This document shows, in pieces, positions 18,268 to 26,931 of a stretch of 62,272 bases of DNA. The notes under the pieces were generated by a model. The model was not told where the DNA came from, did no database searches, and worked only from the letters and a program-made list of their open reading frames with translations. Made by a program: the position numbers and the translations under genes. Source of the DNA: a virus. The stretch's first letter is position 1; each line of letters opens with the position of its first letter. Location: IMG/VR virus record IMGVR_UViG_3300032309_002862, positions 1 through 62,272 of that record. One strand, written 5' to 3'.

Positions 18268-19047
18268 ATGCCACGTAGAAAACCAAAGATGAACAAGGTC
18301 GTCGAGGAAAAAATCAAAGAAACCCTCGATTCAATAATACTTGATGAGAATTTAGATTCAGTAGAAACTGGAACTGGAGAATTACCGAGATTAAAAACAA
18401 CGGTGCAGATGGATTTTGAGGAGGAAAAAATATCCGCTGCAAGGGATGCCAAGTCTTTGCTGGATTCCTTAGCCATGTTCTATCTTGATGATTCTGGTGC
18501 AGATAATAACCCTTATCTTGAATACCGTAAGAAAATAGATTCCATGAACATCTCGTCTATGACATTCCAGCTTAAGAGTGCACAGCATGCGATAACTAAG
18601 CTATTGGAAGAAATAGACATGGGTAATATGACGCCTAGACTTTTCGAGGTTTTAGCTCAACTACAGGGACAGGTTATACAAATATCTAAAGATCACCAGG
18701 CTTATTTGGATAAAATGGAAAAAAGCTACAAGGTGATGAAGGGAGATATTGATCAGAAGAATTACAACGGAGCTGTTAGAATAGGACCAGACGGGAATTA
18801 CACAGAACCCGCGAAAGGATTAGGTGACGGAGCAGGGATTAAGGTTCGTGGAACAAGGGGATTGATGGAGAATCTGAGGGATCTGATAGGTGCTGAAATA
18901 GTAGACGTTAAACCAGAGGAGATCAAGCCAGGAGCTGTTGTTAATGCTAGGGATAAGATAAGGATGGACGCTGAAGAGAAGGGATACGAGGGTGAAATAC
19001 CAGAGGGCGGGGACGATCTTCAGATAGAGGATGATCTTTTTAATTAA
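18268..19047 (+). CDS. Candidate small terminase subunit (gp16-like)
   Basis: A 259-residue protein immediately upstream of the large terminase, with a 5-base gap. It has a basic N-terminus (MPRRKPKMNK), a central all-helical region with long amphipathic helices (residues about 90-155, IDSMNISSMTFQLKSAQHAI to AYLDKMEKSYKVM), and a charged C-terminal tail. T4 gp16 is about 164 residues, centred on coiled-coil helices that form the ring; the layout and synteny fit, but I see no specific sequence signature. The alternative is another packaging accessory protein. Confidence 0.5.
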   Translation: MPRRKPKMNKVVEEKIKETLDSIILDENLDSVETGTGELPRLKTTVQMDFEEEKISAARDAKSLLDSLAMFYLDDSGADNNPYLEYRKKIDSMNISSMTFQLKSAQHAITKLLEEIDMGNMTPRLFEVLAQLQGQVIQISKDHQAYLDKMEKSYKVMKGDIDQKNYNGAVRIGPDGNYTEPAKGLGDGAGIKVRGTRGLMENLRDLIGAEIVDVKPEEIKPGAVVNARDKIRMDAEEKGYEGEIPEGGDDLQIEDDLFN

Positions 19048-19052
19048 TTTTT

Positions 19053-20897
19053 ATGGCGGAAGAAACAAACAAGAATCAGCCTGATCTGAATGATGGTAAT
19101 TATTGGAGCACGGCTAAAGTTAACGAGTTACTTAGAAAAGCAGACGAGGAAGGGCTAGACTTCAAGAGCGTAGACAATCCTTTTCATGACAATAACCCTG
19201 AGCTAAGAAGATCCAATGTTCTGTTCGAGTACACACAGGATGAGATAATAGAGATCGACAAGTGCGCAAGAGACGTTATCTATTTTGCAAAATATTGTCA
19301 GGTTATGACAGATACTGGTCTTGCTTATATTACCCTGAGAGAATATCAAGAATCGGTATTAAGAGAATATCAGGCCAATAGATTTAATATATTTCTAGCA
19401 CCCCGGCAGGTTGGTAAATCCATAATGTCCGCTGTTTTTCTGGTGTGGTTTTTACTTTTCAACCACGATAAAAATGCGATGATCCTGGCAAACGTTGGTG
19501 ACACAGCAGAGGAATTGATGGATAAGATAAAGGCCATAATAAAAGGATTGCCTTTCTTTCTGAAGCCCGGAATGATGGTCAATAATGTAATGTCTGTGCG
19601 TTTTGATAACGGCTGTAGGGTTATTGCTAAAACGACCACTAAGACATCCGGTATCGGTTTTACTATTCATTTTTTATACATGGACGAGTTTGCTCACATT
19701 AACTCATCCTTTATGGAAGCTTTCTTCAGGTCTACATACCCCACGGTATCTTCCTCGAAGGTGTCCCGAATCATTATAACATCTACACCAAATGGAATGA
19801 ATAAGTTCTATGAGATGTATATGAGCGCTGTTAAGAAAGAGAACACGTTCAATCCAATTAGGGTTGATTGGTGGCAGGTACCTGGTAGGGACGATGTGTG
19901 GAAACAGAATGAAATATCTAACCTTGGATCCGAGGAGCTATTTAATCAGGAGTACGGTAATCAGTTCTTAAGCTCCTCTACTTTGCTACTTGGATCACAG
20001 GAGTTACAGAAGATAAAAAGAAACGAGGTAGAGTATTTATGGAGGGAGATTGATGAATTTCATTACTCTGACGTAAATTATGAGAATTTTCTATGGCATC
20101 CTAAATTTGATATAGATAGTGCTGCAGAAGGGAATAAAAAATATGTTGTATCCGTAGATCTCTCAGGTGGAAACAAGGGTGACTTTACCGTCATTAATGT
20201 TTTTAAGGTCTCTCCTCTTCCAAGGAAAGTAATAGAAAGAATAGGTGAATTTGAGGACGAGGGTGATTTCTTTGGTCTTATTCAGGTTGGTATATTAAGG
20301 GACAACGAGATAAAACTGGAGGATGTTGTTAAGATACTTAGAATACTGGTAAAGAATGTACTAGGTGTCGAATCTGTGAAAATAGCTCTTGAGATTAACT
20401 ATAAGGGTGAACTTTTAGTTGATAAATTCCTTTCTGATGATGATTTATTTGAGGAAATTTTTGTTTACACTAAGCATTCTGAATCTGCTAGATCTTCTAA
20501 AGCTGGTATAAAATACAATGAAAAGAACAAGATGAAAAACTGTGAGCAGCTCAGAACACTTATTAGAGCAGACAGAATATTAGTGAATGATAAGAAATGG
20601 ACAGTACCCGAGCTATTCACATTCGGGCTGAATTCAAGAGGAACATATTCCAGCCAAACAGGTCATGATGACGTTGCTATGTCCCTGGTTAATCTCTCCT
20701 CTGCTTTTGAAAGTGGCGATTTCTACCAACTGGTCGGAGAACTTTTTGATGCGATGGAAACCCCATATAAAGGATTAATATTAAATAAAATGGGGGAAAC
20801 CGGGCAATCCCAATCTTCTGATGAATTTGGATTCGGAAACCAAGGTCCTTCTACCAAGGACGGAAAAAGCTTTAGAGACTTTAGTTCCATGATGTAG
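19053..20897 (+). CDS. terL: Terminase large subunit (ATPase + nuclease, gp17-like)
   Basis: A 614-residue packaging motor protein. ATPase domain: adenine-binding LREYQESVLREYQ, Walker A FLAPRQVGKS near residues 114-122, and Walker B FLYMDEF near 207-213 followed by AHIN with the catalytic acid. A coupling motif (IIITSTPNG) lies near 245. The C-terminal RNase H-like nuclease begins around 365 (VVSVDLSGGNKGDF, the first metal Asp), with later acidic residues (LEINYKGE, TGHDDVAMSL). The length matches T4 gp17 (610). It cuts concatemeric DNA and drives it through the portal; two portals are encoded in this window. Followed by a gap with a late-promoter motif and the sheath gene, the T4 16-17-18-19 order. 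Confidence 0.95.
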   Translation: MAEETNKNQPDLNDGNYWSTAKVNELLRKADEEGLDFKSVDNPFHDNNPELRRSNVLFEYTQDEIIEIDKCARDVIYFAKYCQVMTDTGLAYITLREYQESVLREYQANRFNIFLAPRQVGKSIMSAVFLVWFLLFNHDKNAMILANVGDTAEELMDKIKAIIKGLPFFLKPGMMVNNVMSVRFDNGCRVIAKTTTKTSGIGFTIHFLYMDEFAHINSSFMEAFFRSTYPTVSSSKVSRIIITSTPNGMNKFYEMYMSAVKKENTFNPIRVDWWQVPGRDDVWKQNEISNLGSEELFNQEYGNQFLSSSTLLLGSQELQKIKRNEVEYLWREIDEFHYSDVNYENFLWHPKFDIDSAAEGNKKYVVSVDLSGGNKGDFTVINVFKVSPLPRKVIERIGEFEDEGDFFGLIQVGILRDNEIKLEDVVKILRILVKNVLGVESVKIALEINYKGELLVDKFLSDDDLFEEIFVYTKHSESARSSKAGIKYNEKNKMKNCEQLRTLIRADRILVNDKKWTVPELFTFGLNSRGTYSSQTGHDDVAMSLVNLSSAFESGDFYQLVGELFDAMETPYKGLILNKMGETGQSQSSDEFGFGNQGPSTKDGKSFRDFSSMM

Positions 20898-20921
20898 ACC
20901 CTTCTTTTTCTAATTTGGTTT

Positions 20922-20931
20922 GATATATAGA
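20922..20931 (+). promoter_or_regulatory. Putative late promoter element GATATATAGA
   Basis: Exact GATATATAGA in the 62-base gap between terminase and sheath, 28 bases before the sheath ATG, with the extended context TTTGATATATAGAC. It would give the very abundant sheath and tubes their own promoter, as in T4. Confidence 0.65.
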
Positions 20932-20959
20932 CAAAGAAGAAAAAAATCATAAAGAAATA

Positions 20960-23900
20960 ATGGCACAAAAAATTAAAATCGACTATTCACAATTTAGAGC
21001 ATCGGGCGTTTACACCCTGGAATTTGACAGTTCCGCTAGTGTTATATTAACGTCTACCACTATAAGATTGGTAGTTGGATTCTCTAACAAGGGCCCATTC
21101 AACACACCGGTTTACATACCGGATGCATCTACAATGATCTCGATTTTTGGTGATATTGATAGATCACTAGAAAATAGAGGATCTTTCTTCCAAAGATCTA
21201 TACTAACCTGCTTGAATGCGGGACCAGTTTTTGCTTTAAATTTATTGAAGCTTAATGATGATTTAGACAGTGCTACTCCTGATGTTGTTGATTACAGATC
21301 TTATTCTGTTGACACTGAACAATTTAATGGTATTTTAACAAGTAAACTATACTCGTCTTTTTATAACAAAGAGAGATTTTGGTTTGCTTCAACTGAATAC
21401 TTCTTGGCCACATTGAGCTTACTAGATCAAGGAAGATTACTCAACCTTGTTAATCTTGGTCAACAGCCAATGAGTGTTATCATAAGAAAGTCCACTGACT
21501 CGACAACGCCAATAAAGGGATATAATATCTTCGCTATAGATTGGTATGGTGCTGATAATGTGCCTAGTTTTATGCACCCTTATGATTACATTCAGGATTA
21601 TTTCATTGATGTTATTGCAGTTTCTGGTAGTTGGACTAATTACCCGCAGCTTTCTGTGGATCCTCAATGGAGCCAATATTTTACAGCCAATGGATTTATT
21701 AAGAGTCAGATGGATAATTTCCTTAATAATCCTAATGTTCAGCTTCTTGTTTATCAAACAGGATGTATTATACCTGATTTTACCGATTTGAATGGAGTTA
21801 ATCAGTACATCCAAACGTTGGTTAATAGTGATACTGCTTCAACCGGTTTATTCTGTGCCGTAGACGAAAAGGCGTTTGATGATATTTGTAATAATGTTTA
21901 TAGGATAGATCTTGTAGGTAATAACCTTATCGACGAATTAACATCAGATAGAGACCTACTAAGCCCAAGACTTGATTTCTTAAGTTACGATCAAGCTTTA
22001 TTGGCTGATTATTTATACACTGAAGCAAATTACGGAGTTACTGGTGCATCCGGTGCAACTGGTGGTAATATGTACGTTGGTACTTTATTCGATCCGATCA
22101 CATTTGGAGCTACCGGTGGTACAACAGCCAAGGGTCTTTACGCAAATACATTCCAGGCTTACGATCCGAATTCATTTGATGGTGGATATCACTATATCAT
22201 TACAGGTACAGGTGGAGCACCTCCTTTAACGACATCTCAGAAATCTTCTCTTAAAACATTCTGTGATATTTCTTCTTCGGCTGATCAGAAATTTATTATA
22301 GGTAAAGCTACTATACCTGCTGGTGTAACGGGATCTGTTCCTTCAAGTTTCGGAGGTCCAAACACAACCCAACTAGTTAAGCTTAAGATAGCTTTAACTA
22401 AGACTTCTAATTCGGAAGTTAAAATTCTATGGCAACATCCGTTAGATACTGCTTTCTATAGATCTCAAGGTATTACAGTTGAGCCTTGGTCTTACCTGCA
22501 ACAAGTTCCTATTGATCCTGATATTGCATTTCTAAATTCCGGTGTTGGTGTATATCAATTTGGATGGGCCGATAGAGTAGGCGAGGAGTCTATATTAAAC
22601 CCAGACGGAGCAGGAGTAACAGGATCGGGATTCCCCAACGGATATTCTAACGCTTTGATAGCGTATTCTATGTCTAACCCTTATATTGATTTTCAATATA
22701 ACGAGACTGCAGATGGCGATATTATTTGGAAAAATTCAGACGGTACGGACATTCAATATCTGGATTACCAAAGCTTGGTTGATGTAGATGGATTTCCTTA
22801 TGTAGCGGTTAGATCTTTTAGTAATACTTCTAGAGATATTACTAGCCTAGAAAATATTGCTGCCTTTGGCGCTTCTTATGCCTCAGATAATGTGGGTCTC
22901 CCAGTTTCTGCAGATAAGATAGACATCATATCACAAAATGGAAACATAAACGAATACCTTAATGTTATAACTAGGGTAGATGCCACAACGTTTACTGTAG
23001 GTTTAGACGCCCTTGGTAACGTTCCTTTAGCAGTTGGCGATTGGATAGTTTCTACTGACCTTAATATATGTTTAGATGCTGCAGGGACAAGACAGTCTAG
23101 ACTAGGAAAGATCACTACGGTTTCTGCTACAACAACTAGCGGTGTCTACAGAGTAACTTGTGCTAGACCAGTACTTTATTACTCAGGAACACCTCTAAGA
23201 GTTCAGAAGTTCACATCGATTGAGGATTTCACTACATCGTTTGATTTCACATACTTCCAAGGTTTCACTATGACCGAAAGGCATAGACCAAATGGAACTG
23301 ATGCTAGATTAACTGAGATATTAGATGTACTTTACAATACAGATCTTGCTATAGCGCTTGCTAATAAGGACGCTATAACTTACAGATACATTATTGATAC
23401 ATTCGCTGGACAAATACTTCCTAATTCTAAGTATCAATTGAGTAAGTTGGCGATGATGAGACAGCAATCTCTTGCTATCATCAATGCGCCTTCTACTGCT
23501 CAATTCCAGGCTTCTACAGATCCTAGATTTACTGATGCACCTACAGCTACTAATCCTAAGCCTCTGTTAAACACTGCTTATATAGCTTCCGGAGGTAATC
23601 TATCCTTGAATCCTACATATACATTCAGTCTTCCTTCCGAAGCTGATGGAGCTAAATTCTGTGCATTCTACTCACCTTACATCACTATAAGGGAGTCAAA
23701 CAGAAACGTAAACGTTCCACCGGCAGCTTTAGTTTCTAATAATTTCATTAGAAAATTTGCGACAGGTGAGCCTTATGCAATAGTAGCAGGCCAAAAAAGA
23801 GGGGTTCTTTCAGGACAAACTATAGTAGGTGTTGAATATGATTATAGTGATGCAGACAGAGGAAATTTAGAGCCATTCGGGATAAATCCTATCATCAGAA

Positions 23901-24301
23901 GAAAAGGGATTGGTGTAGTTATATTCGGTAACGGAACTGCTTATCAACAAGTTAATTCTGCATTCAGCCTTGTTCACGTTAGAGATTTGCTCATCAGCAT
24001 TGAAACTGACACCAATCAAATTCTTTCTAACTATCTGTTTGACTTCAACGAGGATTCAATCAGACTTGAAATTAAGACTTTGGTTGATAATTACTTAGAC
24101 GGAGTAAGAGCAGGAGGTGGTATTTATGCTTATAAGACCATCATGGATGCTACTAACAATACACCAGCGATCATTGATATGAACATGGGGGTTATTGACA
24201 TCATCATCGAGCCTGCAAGAGGTATACAGAAATTCATAAACAGAATCACTGTAACCAGAACAGGCGGTATAGCTGCTGGCGGATTCATACAGTTTGTATA
24301 A
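20960..24301 (+). CDS. gp18: Contractile tail sheath protein (gp18-like), unusually long
   Basis: A 1113-residue protein, against 659 in T4. N-terminus: SGVYTLEFDSSAS and VVGFSNKGPFNTPVYI, typical of T4-like sheath handshake and domain I regions. The C-terminal core is also typical: HVRDLLISIETDTNQILSNY, YLFDFNEDSIRLEI and a closing strand FINRITVTRTGG. The extra length lies in the middle and includes Gly/Thr-rich loops (GVTGASGATGG near residue 360) and beta-rich stretches, probably an outward-facing added domain. It polymerises round the tube and contracts on infection. It is followed directly by two tube genes. Confidence 0.93.
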   Translation: MAQKIKIDYSQFRASGVYTLEFDSSASVILTSTTIRLVVGFSNKGPFNTPVYIPDASTMISIFGDIDRSLENRGSFFQRSILTCLNAGPVFALNLLKLNDDLDSATPDVVDYRSYSVDTEQFNGILTSKLYSSFYNKERFWFASTEYFLATLSLLDQGRLLNLVNLGQQPMSVIIRKSTDSTTPIKGYNIFAIDWYGADNVPSFMHPYDYIQDYFIDVIAVSGSWTNYPQLSVDPQWSQYFTANGFIKSQMDNFLNNPNVQLLVYQTGCIIPDFTDLNGVNQYIQTLVNSDTASTGLFCAVDEKAFDDICNNVYRIDLVGNNLIDELTSDRDLLSPRLDFLSYDQALLADYLYTEANYGVTGASGATGGNMYVGTLFDPITFGATGGTTAKGLYANTFQAYDPNSFDGGYHYIITGTGGAPPLTTSQKSSLKTFCDISSSADQKFIIGKATIPAGVTGSVPSSFGGPNTTQLVKLKIALTKTSNSEVKILWQHPLDTAFYRSQGITVEPWSYLQQVPIDPDIAFLNSGVGVYQFGWADRVGEESILNPDGAGVTGSGFPNGYSNALIAYSMSNPYIDFQYNETADGDIIWKNSDGTDIQYLDYQSLVDVDGFPYVAVRSFSNTSRDITSLENIAAFGASYASDNVGLPVSADKIDIISQNGNINEYLNVITRVDATTFTVGLDALGNVPLAVGDWIVSTDLNICLDAAGTRQSRLGKITTVSATTTSGVYRVTCARPVLYYSGTPLRVQKFTSIEDFTTSFDFTYFQGFTMTERHRPNGTDARLTEILDVLYNTDLAIALANKDAITYRYIIDTFAGQILPNSKYQLSKLAMMRQQSLAIINAPSTAQFQASTDPRFTDAPTATNPKPLLNTAYIASGGNLSLNPTYTFSLPSEADGAKFCAFYSPYITIRESNRNVNVPPAALVSNNFIRKFATGEPYAIVAGQKRGVLSGQTIVGVEYDYSDADRGNLEPFGINPIIRRKGIGVVIFGNGTAYQQVNSAFSLVHVRDLLISIETDTNQILSNYLFDFNEDSIRLEIKTLVDNYLDGVRAGGGIYAYKTIMDATNNTPAIIDMNMGVIDIIIEPARGIQKFINRITVTRTGGIAAGGFIQFV

Positions 24302-24341
24302 AATTTGATCACTCAGAAGCAAATAGATAAATAGTTAGTAT

Positions 24342-24896
24342 ATGGCAGGCTTACCACATTTTTCAAACTCGATCTCATCGATAAATAACTTTGAACCGGT
24401 TTACTTAAACCAGTTTGAGGTAGTAATAAATCCACCAGCTGCTGTAGCTGGTGGACCTATTCTTTTACAGCACGTAACGAAGGTTTCTGGTATGGATGTA
24501 GATAAAAATCCAGCTCCTGTAGCTCAGAAGTACAAGTTTGCAAAAAGAAACTACGCGGGAGCTAAACCAGATACTACTGGAATGACCGTTTCAATGAGCT
24601 TCACTGTGAACTTGAACGATGCTAATTCTATGTATGTTTTTAAAACACTAAGACAATGGACGGATCTTATCTATAATCCTCTAACCGGAGCAATGGGTGT
24701 TAAAAATGACTATGTAGGGTCAATAGTTATTTCAATCTTTAATAAAAACGGTGACGTTTTTAAAAGAGTAGTTTGTAAAGACTGTTTCCCGCTTAGCGCA
24801 ATTTCGCCAATGAACATAAGTTATGCAGCAGAAGAGGTTTGGAAGATAGACAATATGGAATGGGCAGTTGATTATTGGGAAGATCTATTCCTATAA
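24342..24896 (+). CDS. gp19: Tail tube protein, copy 1 (gp19-like)
   Basis: A 184-residue tube protein (T4 gp19 is 163). It has the family layout: FEPVYLNQFEVVI at the N-terminus, KVSGMDVDKNP, KYKFAKRNYAG, the conserved LRQWTDLIYNPLTGAMG, and DYVGSIVISIFNKNGDVFKR near the C-terminus, ending in DYWEDLFL. It forms hexameric rings stacked inside the sheath. The next gene is a clear paralogue. The 40-base gap after the sheath contains GATAAATAGT, only 6 bases before the ATG, probably too close to be a promoter. Confidence 0.93.
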   Translation: MAGLPHFSNSISSINNFEPVYLNQFEVVINPPAAVAGGPILLQHVTKVSGMDVDKNPAPVAQKYKFAKRNYAGAKPDTTGMTVSMSFTVNLNDANSMYVFKTLRQWTDLIYNPLTGAMGVKNDYVGSIVISIFNKNGDVFKRVVCKDCFPLSAISPMNISYAAEEVWKIDNMEWAVDYWEDLFL

Positions 24897-24912
24897 AAAA
24901 AATTAAGAAGAA

Positions 24913-25488
24913 ATGTCAGGATTACCACACTATACTAATTCTCAAGCTGCTATACAGCTTTACGAACCAGTTTATCTTAACCAGTTCGAGGTTATTATTA
25001 ATACTCCAGCGGGTGTTCAGCAGTTACCTGGTTTAAATGGAGAATTGATACTGACACAGCAGGTTAAGGCTATATCAGGTATGACCGTTGATATACAGCC
25101 AGCTGGACCAGTTGAGCAATTCTATAAGTTCGCTACTAGAAGATATGCAGGTGGTGAACCTTCTCAGACCGACATGGATTTAACCATGGAATTTGAGGTT
25201 AACCTTAACGAATCCAATTCGATGACGGTGTACAGGACTCTTAGACAATGGTCGGATCTTATCTATAACCCATTGACTGGTGCTATGGGACTTAAGCGTG
25301 ATTATGTTGGATCTATGGTTATATCTATATTCAATAAGCAGGGTGATGTTTTTAGAAGAATAAGAATACCTGTTTGCTTTATAAGTACGCCAATACCAGC
25401 TTTGGAGCTAGATTATGACCAAGGAGCTAATATCTATAGTATCAGTATTTCTTGGAAATGTGATTACTGGGAAGATCTTTTCTTGTAA
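24913..25488 (+). CDS. gp19: Tail tube protein, copy 2 (gp19-like paralogue)
   Basis: A 191-residue paralogue of the preceding gene, aligned along its whole length: SGLPHYTNS versus AGLPHFSNS, FEPVYLNQFEVVI versus YEPVYLNQFEVII, LRQWSDLIYNPLTGAMGLK, DYVGSMVISIFNKQGDVFRR, and the same DYWEDLFL end. It differs mainly in a short insertion near residue 40 and in the last third. Either the tube is built from two subunit types, or one copy forms a special ring at the tube end (tail terminator or baseplate side). A strong terminator follows, so the unit sheath-tube-tube ends here. Confidence 0.92.
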   Translation: MSGLPHYTNSQAAIQLYEPVYLNQFEVIINTPAGVQQLPGLNGELILTQQVKAISGMTVDIQPAGPVEQFYKFATRRYAGGEPSQTDMDLTMEFEVNLNESNSMTVYRTLRQWSDLIYNPLTGAMGLKRDYVGSMVISIFNKQGDVFRRIRIPVCFISTPIPALELDYDQGANIYSISISWKCDYWEDLFL

Positions 25489-25507
25489 AACAAAGAAACT
25501 TAAAGGG

Positions 25508-25537
25508 AAAGGACACTATAAATTGTGTCCTTTTTTT
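25508..25537 (+). terminator. Rho-independent terminator after the tube genes
   Basis: Stem AAAGGACAC (25508-25516) pairs perfectly with GTGTCCTTT (25525-25533) across an 8-base loop and runs into a T tract to 25537. It ends the sheath-tube transcription unit. Confidence 0.85.
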
Positions 25538-25544
25538 GTGGACC

Positions 25545-25561
25545 GTTATATAATTTATAAC
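25545..25561. promoter_or_regulatory. Short inverted repeat GTTATA-N5-TATAAC
   Basis: A 6-base perfect inverted repeat around TAATT, between the terminator and the ATG at 25578. It may be a promoter or operator for the tail-chaperone unit; the AT-rich content means chance cannot be excluded. Confidence 0.25.
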
Positions 25562-25577
25562 ATAAGATCTTAATATT

Positions 25578-26717
25578 ATGAAGAATTTATCGCCCGAGGA
25601 AATCCTCAGAAATAAAGAAGCAGCTAGTGGATTCGTCTATGACGATCCTAAAGATGAAGTAACTGTAACAAATACCGAGAATCCGGTTACACTAAACGAG
25701 AATCCGGTTACCCTAAGTGAAAATGCTTACGCCTCGCAGGAACCATCTCCTCCTAAAGCACCTATTGAGGAGCAGCCTGTTCAGAACCCCCCTAATTCGT
25801 TAGGCAGGGTCGAAAGAAAGCATCCTTACTTTCAACAGGAAGCTCAATCTACTCAGCCCCATAATAGTGCTCAAAAACAGCCTGGTGAGTTAGGCTGGAA
25901 GAATATACCAATGGGCATACTTCCATCAAAGGGTATGTACTACCCAGATGGCACTAGAATAGCTATTAGAGCTGCGGAGGTAAAGGAAATCAGACATTTC
26001 TCAACGATAGACGATGAGGATAGAATAGACATAGAGGAAAAATTAGGCTATATCCTAGATAAGTGTATGAGAATGGATTTTCCGACACAGGGTATAGTTT
26101 CTTATCAAGACCTAAAATCCGAGGATAGATTTTTCATAACATTAGCAATAAGAGATCTAACTTTTACTAGAGGTGAGAATAGTGTAATATTGATTCCTAA
26201 TAATCCCTGTGAATCTAAGGAATGCCCGGTAAGGGAAGGATTTGAACTTAGAACCGGTGTTTTGTCGATGTATGAAATTGAAGATAAAATACTGGAATAT
26301 TATGACAGCGAAAGAAGATGTTTTTCTTTTGATATAAAGAAGCTGGATAAAAATATTAAGATGTTTGTTCCTAGTATAGGAGTTACTAAAAGAATATCAG
26401 ATTTTATAATATCCCTTGCCAAGAGAGGCGTTGAAATAGATGATGCTTTTGTACAGATATCCCCTTTCATATTTGAGGATTGGAGAACTCTAACTGAAGG
26501 GTCATTTCAGGCAAGATTAAAAGACAGTGATTCCTGGTCAAAAGAGGAATTCAGCTTACTGTTTGAATTATCTGAAAAAATAAAAATAGGTACAAAGTCC
26601 AAGGCATTGGTAAAGTGCCCTAAGTGCGGTGGAAGGGAGGTCACCGCCGACATTACCTTTCCCAAAGGGCTTAGATCCCTTTTCGTTATTTCAGATATCA
26701 TTGGAGAACTTCTTTGA
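25578..26717 (+). CDS. Tail assembly chaperone or baseplate hub assembly protein (gp26-like), zero frame of a probable frameshift pair
   Basis: A 379-residue protein. Residues 1-110 are low-complexity (a repeat ENPVTL, then Pro/Gln-rich). A folded domain starts at WKNIPMGILPSKGMYYPDG and continues with a repeated acidic-aromatic helical region; near the C-terminus is a zinc-ribbon half, CPKCGG. T4-type phages carry gp26-family baseplate proteins that end in a CPxCG ribbon, and tail genes between tube and tape measure commonly encode chaperones made in two forms by frameshifting. The zero frame stops at TGA 26715-26717, 15 codons after the slippery run at 26658; an 86-codon frame continues. 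I infer that this gene and the next frame make a short and a long product. Confidence 0.6.
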   Translation: MKNLSPEEILRNKEAASGFVYDDPKDEVTVTNTENPVTLNENPVTLSENAYASQEPSPPKAPIEEQPVQNPPNSLGRVERKHPYFQQEAQSTQPHNSAQKQPGELGWKNIPMGILPSKGMYYPDGTRIAIRAAEVKEIRHFSTIDDEDRIDIEEKLGYILDKCMRMDFPTQGIVSYQDLKSEDRFFITLAIRDLTFTRGENSVILIPNNPCESKECPVREGFELRTGVLSMYEIEDKILEYYDSERRCFSFDIKKLDKNIKMFVPSIGVTKRISDFIISLAKRGVEIDDAFVQISPFIFEDWRTLTEGSFQARLKDSDSWSKEEFSLLFELSEKIKIGTKSKALVKCPKCGGREVTADITFPKGLRSLFVISDIIGELL

Positions 26718-26889
26718 TCTGAAGTTTAGACTATGGAAGGAGCACGGTCTTGATCCTGAATGGGTAGAGAGAATACCTTATTATGAATACCAGATATGGA
26801 TAGATAAGCTTAATCTCGCTATCGATGTTGATAATCAAGAGGTACTTGCAGATTCAGGAAAGAGCACAGTTTTCTCTTTTAGGAAGTAA
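26614..26889 (+). CDS. +1-frame extension of the tail chaperone gene (frameshift product C-terminus)
   Basis: This frame opens after a TAA at 26611 and runs to a TAA at 26887-26889. Its protein from the shift point reads FPKGLDPFSLFQISLENFF, then KFRLWKEHGLDPEW and YYEYQIWIDKLN, well-formed helical protein of the kind seen in tail chaperone extensions. An internal GTG at 26629 could in theory start it alone, but then its first residues would overlap the zinc-ribbon code, and no ribosome-binding signal is seen. Joined by a +1 shift at 26658-26672 it would give a product of about 436 residues. A single-gene sequencing or natural frameshift error is the alternative. Confidence 0.6.
   Translation, partial: SALSAVEGRSPPTLPFPKGLDPFSLFQISLENFFDLKFRLWKEHGLDPEWVERIPYYEYQIWIDKLNLAIDVDNQEVLADSGKSTVFSFRK
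26658..26672 (+). other. Candidate +1 ribosomal frameshift site TTTCCCAAAGGGCTT
   Basis: Zero-frame codons TTT-CCC-AAA-GGG-CTT read F-P-K-G-L; the +1 frame TTC-CCA-AAG-GGC-TTA reads the same five residues. Every tRNA in the run could therefore re-pair one base downstream with few mismatches. It lies inside the only overlap where both frames are open (26614-26714). Confidence 0.6.
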
Positions 26890-26901
26890 AATTGCAACTA
26901 A

Positions 26902-26911
26902 AATATATAGA
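26902..26911 (+). promoter_or_regulatory. Late promoter-like element AATATATAGA
   Basis: A one-base variant of the GATATATAGA motif, 20 bases before the ATG at 26932. Confidence 0.45.
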
Positions 26912-26931
26912 AATAAAGAATTATTTCATAA

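Noticed and set aside
21437-21814. A 125-codon minus-strand reading frame
   Set aside because: Antisense to the sheath coding sequence, with a composition that mirrors it; no start context or motif. All other minus-strand frames fall in the same class.
24326-24335. GATAAATAGT before the first tube gene as a promoter
   Set aside because: Only 6 bases lie between it and the ATG, and the core differs from the main motif; the sheath promoter already covers the tubes.
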